Assembly (NCBI RefSeq): GCF_900460245.1
Contig: NZ_UHIP01000001.1
Coordinates: 2,108,001 to 2,172,000, forward strand
From: Vibrio fluvialis
Lineage (GTDB): Bacteria; Pseudomonadota; Gammaproteobacteria; Enterobacterales; Vibrionaceae
DNA length: 64,000 bases
Direction of reading: 5' to 3'
Every line of letters begins with the position of its first letter. Within the stretch, counting starts at the first letter, position 1. The notes below the pieces were generated by a model. It made no database searches and was not told the origin of the DNA. It worked only from the letters and a program-made list of their open reading frames with translations. Below, piece by piece: positions 60,843 through 64,000 of this stretch. A program made the translations under genes and the position numbers.

Positions 60843-62534
60843 TTATCGGGGGGATTCAATCAGGATGATGCGGGTTTCGTACGGTCGAAGAATCTGATGA
60901 ACTGAGACATTGTGTTCAGTTATGTCGGCATAGTTACCGAGCAGATAACGCGCCTGGCCGAGATCCAGCTCAGCGGGCAGCACGCATTCACTCTCTTGTC
61001 CGTAATAGTTGTTCAGACAGACTAAGGTCTGCGTTGCGGACTGGCGTTGATAAGCAAAGAGCTCGCTATGCTCGGGCAGAAGATCGCGATAATCACCGTG
61101 CGTAATGACCGGCACTTCTTTTCTCAGCGCAATCAAACGCTGGTAAAAATAAAACACCGAGTCTGGATCAGCGACCGCCTGCTCAGCATTAATATCGCGA
61201 TAGTTGCCTGCCACCGCAAGCCAAGGCGTGCCTTGCGTAAAGCCCGCTTGAGGTTTGGCATTCCACTGCATCGGCGTGCGTGAGTTATCCCGCGACTTCT
61301 GCGCCAAAATCGCCATCATCTCCTCATGGGAAGTCGTGCCCTGATTGACCATGATGTCGTACATATTGATGCTTTCCACATCGCGGTACTGATCGATGGA
61401 CGTGTAACCGGGGTTAGTCATGCCGATTTCTTCGCCCTGATAGATGTATGGCGTGCCTTGCATCATGTGCACGGACGCCGCCAGCATTTTGGCCGACAGT
61501 TCACGATATTCTTTGTCATTCCCCAGGCGGCTGACCACGCGCGGCTGATCGTGGTTACACCAGAACAGCGCTCCCCACCCTTTACCATTGAGGCCCGTCT
61601 GCCAATGATTGAAAATCTGCTTGAGTTGCAGAAAATCAAACGGCGCGCGAGTCCACTTATCACCGTTCGGATAGTCAACTTTGAGATGGTGGAAGTTAAA
61701 CACCATCGACAGCTCTTTGCCGTCCAGCGATGAATACTGCTGGCAATGTTCTAAGGTGGTTGATGACATTTCTCCCACCGTCACGCTGCCATAACGCTGG
61801 AACACTTCGCGACTGATCTCTTGCAGATATTCATGCACACGCGGCCCATCGGTGTAAAAACGGCGGCCATCACCAAGGACATCGTTGGCAAAATCTTGTT
61901 GCTTGGAAATCAGGTTAATTACATCGAGACGAAAACCGTCCACACCTTTTTCCGCCCAGAACGCGATGATGTCTTTCACCTCCTGACGAACTTTCGGGTT
62001 TTCCCAGTTCAAGTCCGCCTGCTCTTTAGCAAACAGATGCAGATAATATTCGTTGGTCGCTTCATCCAGCGCCCAAGCACTGCCACCAAACTTAGACTGC
62101 CAATTGTTCGGCTCAGCGCCATTGATTGGCGCCTTCCAAATGTAGTAATCGCGATACGGGCTGGCTTTATCTCCCAGCGCCGACTGGAACCAAGCGTGTT
62201 CGGTCGACGTATGGTTGACCACAATGTCCATGATGATGCGAATGCCTCGGGCATGCGCTTGCTCCAGCAGGCGGTCAAAATCCGCCATGGTGCCAAACTC
62301 AGGGTTAATCGCATAATAGTCGGAAATGTCGTAGCCATTATCGATCATCGGTGACTGATACACCGGCGTCAGCCAGATGGCGTCGATGCCCAGTGTTTTG
62401 AGGTAATCCAGCTTAGTGATGATGCCCGGAATATCACCGGTGCCTTTGTCTGTACTGTCACAGAAACTTTTCGGATAGATTTGATAAATCGCCGCGGTCT
62501 TCCACCAGTTGGCGTCCGTTAATTGTGTCGTCAT
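60843..62534 (-). CDS. treC: Trehalose-6-phosphate hydrolase
   Basis: Cytosolic GH13 enzyme splitting trehalose-6-phosphate to glucose and glucose-6-phosphate. 563 residues (E. coli 551). (beta/alpha)8 motifs: IMDIVVNHTS, GFRLDVINLI (nucleophile Asp), VGEMSST (acid/base Glu) and WCNHDQPRVVSR. Downstream of treB across a 66-base gap with a hairpin, one operon. No trehalose repressor gene is in the window. Confidence 0.95.
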   Translation of the reverse strand: MTTQLTDANWWKTAAIYQIYPKSFCDSTDKGTGDIPGIITKLDYLKTLGIDAIWLTPVYQSPMIDNGYDISDYYAINPEFGTMADFDRLLEQAHARGIRIIMDIVVNHTSTEHAWFQSALGDKASPYRDYYIWKAPINGAEPNNWQSKFGGSAWALDEATNEYYLHLFAKEQADLNWENPKVRQEVKDIIAFWAEKGVDGFRLDVINLISKQQDFANDVLGDGRRFYTDGPRVHEYLQEISREVFQRYGSVTVGEMSSTTLEHCQQYSSLDGKELSMVFNFHHLKVDYPNGDKWTRAPFDFLQLKQIFNHWQTGLNGKGWGALFWCNHDQPRVVSRLGNDKEYRELSAKMLAASVHMMQGTPYIYQGEEIGMTNPGYTSIDQYRDVESINMYDIMVNQGTTSHEEMMAILAQKSRDNSRTPMQWNAKPQAGFTQGTPWLAVAGNYRDINAEQAVADPDSVFYFYQRLIALRKEVPVITHGDYRDLLPEHSELFAYQRQSATQTLVCLNNYYGQESECVLPAELDLGQARYLLGNYADITEHNVSVHQILRPYETRIILIESPR

Positions 62535-62567
62535 GACGTAAACTCACTTACCTGAAATCAGAAATAG

Positions 62568-62590
62568 CAGAGCGGCCAACGGCCACTCTG
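62568..62590 (-). repeat. Hairpin between treB and treC
   Basis: In the treB-to-treC RNA CAGAGUGGCC pairs with GGCCGCUCUG around GUU (one U-G), just after the treB stop. No U-run follows; probably an intercistronic stabilising stem that lowers treC relative to treB, or marks the 3' end of treB mRNA. Confidence 0.7.
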
Positions 62591-62600
62591 AAAAAAAGGG

Positions 62601-64000
62601 TTAGGCTTCTGCCGCGGTCAGCTGGCCTTTGGTTTGCGCACGCTTGTACATGAACAGCGTCAGCACAATCGGCACAGCAATCGCCACCAACATCGCCATC
62701 AAGAACACCATCCAGTACTGAGGCTGAATCGACAGAATACCCGGTAAACCACCGACACCTATCCCGTTCGCCATCACACCAAAGCTGCCACAGATGGCCG
62801 CCGCCAGCGCGCTACCAATCATTGCGCTCAGCATCGGGAATTTGTATTTGAGGTTGATGCCGTACATCGCAGGTTCCGTCACCCCCAGATAAGCTGAAAT
62901 CGCCGCCGGAACCGAAATATCGCGTTCGCCCTCTTTCTTACTGATCAGGATGATGCCAACCACAGCAGATGCCTGCGCAATGTTGGACAGCGCAATCAGT
63001 GGCCAAATCGGCGTGCCGCCCAAATCCTGCATCAATTGCAGATCCACCGCGTTGGTGGTGTGGTGAATACCAGTAATCACCAATGGCGCATATAGGAAGC
63101 CAAACACCATCGAACCCAGCACAGCAAAGTCACCTGTCATGGCCGCTTTCGCCGCAAACGCCACGCCATCGCCCAGCACGCGACCAAATGGTCCGATAAA
63201 GGCATGGGCGAGAATCACCGAAAGAATGATGGACACAAACGGCACCACCACCAGATACAAATAGGCCGGTACGATGCGCTTCAGGTTGGTCTCGATAAAC
63301 GCCAGTACCACGCCCGCCAGAATGGCCGGGATCACCTGCGCCTGATAGCCCACTTTTTCAATCACAAACCAGCCGAAATCCCACACTTCCGGCACCTGCT
63401 TACCAATCAGGTAGGCATTCATCAGTTGTGGCGACACCAAAGTAATCCCCAGTGTGATGCCCAGAATGGGCGTCCCGCCGAGCTTTTTCACCGTCGACCA
63501 ACACACACCTACTGGCAAGAAGAAGAAGATAGCTTCACCGATCAACCACAGGAAAGAGTGAACACTGGCCCAAAACTGACTGATTTCGACCAGAGTTTTG
63601 CCATCGAACATACGAATGTCGCCGATGACGTTACGAAAACCGAGAATCAAACCACCGGTAATGATGGCAGGCAGCAGCGGCACAAAAATTTCAGCCAAAT
63701 GGGAAATGCCACGCTCGAGAATGTTCATGTTCTGACGCGCCGCGAGCTTGGCTTCATCTTTAGACGCGCCACTTTGTCCCGTCAGTTCAAGTAACACCTT
63801 GTAGACTTCATCAACTTCAGTGCCAATCACGACCTGAAACTGGCCGGCGTTGGTAAAGCAGCCTTTGACCAGATTCATCGCTTCCAGCTGTTTAATATCG
63901 GCTTTGCCCGGCTCATTAAGCACAAAACGCAGCCGTGTCAGGCAGTGCGTTACGCTGGCAATGTTTTCATTGCCACCGACCAGCTCAATAAGACGCGCAA
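62601..64000 (-). CDS. treB: Trehalose PTS permease IIBC, 5' end outside the window
   Basis: Imports and phosphorylates trehalose. Reading stays open to the window end, so the N-terminus is missing; about 466 residues are visible of a usual 470-480. The IIB phosphorylation cysteine lies in THCLTRLRF (codon 63942-63944). Then comes the IIC glucose-superfamily channel with GGLILGFRNVIGDI and PAIITGG. There is no IIA part; phosphate must come from EIIA-Glc (crr). Confidence 0.95.
   Translation of the reverse strand, partial: ARLIELVGGNENIASVTHCLTRLRFVLNEPGKADIKQLEAMNLVKGCFTNAGQFQVVIGTEVDEVYKVLLELTGQSGASKDEAKLAARQNMNILERGISHLAEIFVPLLPAIITGGLILGFRNVIGDIRMFDGKTLVEISQFWASVHSFLWLIGEAIFFFLPVGVCWSTVKKLGGTPILGITLGITLVSPQLMNAYLIGKQVPEVWDFGWFVIEKVGYQAQVIPAILAGVVLAFIETNLKRIVPAYLYLVVVPFVSIILSVILAHAFIGPFGRVLGDGVAFAAKAAMTGDFAVLGSMVFGFLYAPLVITGIHHTTNAVDLQLMQDLGGTPIWPLIALSNIAQASAVVGIILISKKEGERDISVPAAISAYLGVTEPAMYGINLKYKFPMLSAMIGSALAAAICGSFGVMANGIGVGGLPGILSIQPQYWMVFLMAMLVAIAVPIVLTLFMYKRAQTKGQLTAAEA

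Overview
The window looks like a core-chromosome segment of a Vibrio species. It carries toxR-toxS divergent from htpG, a complete nagAC pair end, the pts and tre sugar systems, a Vibrio-type porin, and a gene order (hemH-adk-htpG-toxRS, ligA-zipA-cysZ-cysK-ptsHI-crr, miaB-ybeZ-ybeY-corC-lnt, leuS-lptE-holA-rsfS-rlmH-mrdA-rodA-rlpA-dacA-ybeD-lipB-lipA, glyA, vexGH, treC-treB) that I remember as typical of Vibrio chromosome 1. GC content is moderate (high forties per cent by eye). The species cannot be fixed from this window; a V. fluvialis/V. furnissii-like organism is a guess. I see no insertion sequence, prophage, integron, CRISPR array or origin.

Layout. 1-3.6 kb: the end of nagA, its repressor nagC, and a CPA2-type antiporter. 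3.8-9.9 kb: asnB, rfaH, a POT peptide transporter, hemH and adk. 10-14.1 kb: htpG facing away from toxRS, then a Rdx/SelW-like protein. 14.1-17 kb: a leftward block of yfcE, a CBS-pair protein, a divergent PII protein and two DUF1538 membrane proteins, the last four with overlapping ends. This is the least characterised system here. 17-22 kb: yfcH, a short-chain dehydrogenase, a candidate 21-residue membrane peptide, cnoX, qmcA-nfeD, cueR. 22-27.5 kb: an unrecognised lipoprotein, a porin, ligA, zipA (leftward). 27.7-32.6 kb: cysZ, cysK, ptsH, ptsI, crr. 32.7-40.2 kb: ubiF divergent from miaB-ybeZ-ybeY-corC-lnt, then a YbeL-like zinc-ribbon protein. 40.4-52.9 kb: leuS, LPS assembly, replication clamp loading, ribosome silencing/methylation, rod-shape wall synthesis and lipoylation genes. 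53-60 kb: a small lipoprotein, glyA with a PurR box, a YitT protein, and an RND pump. 60.1-60.8 kb: four identical tRNA-Tyr genes in a 154-bp tandem repeat. 60.8-64 kb: treC and the start-truncated treB.

How the genes work together. General PTS proteins (EI, HPr, EIIA-Glc) in the centre serve the sugar-specific trehalose system at the right end and the amino-sugar branch at the left end. RodA, PBP2, RlpA and the DacA carboxypeptidase form the elongation/wall-maturation set, downstream of LptE for the outer membrane. The DUF1538 pair with PII and CBS sensors looks like an ion transporter gated by small-molecule (adenylate) binding.

Most unexplained signals lie between genes: two mutually exclusive hairpins between leuS and lptE, a near-perfect hairpin without a U-tract between ptsH and ptsI, stacked palindromes in front of cysK, and a palindrome plus mini-ORF plus terminator unit in front of cnoX. 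All functional names rest on reading motifs and on memory of the families; no database search was run.
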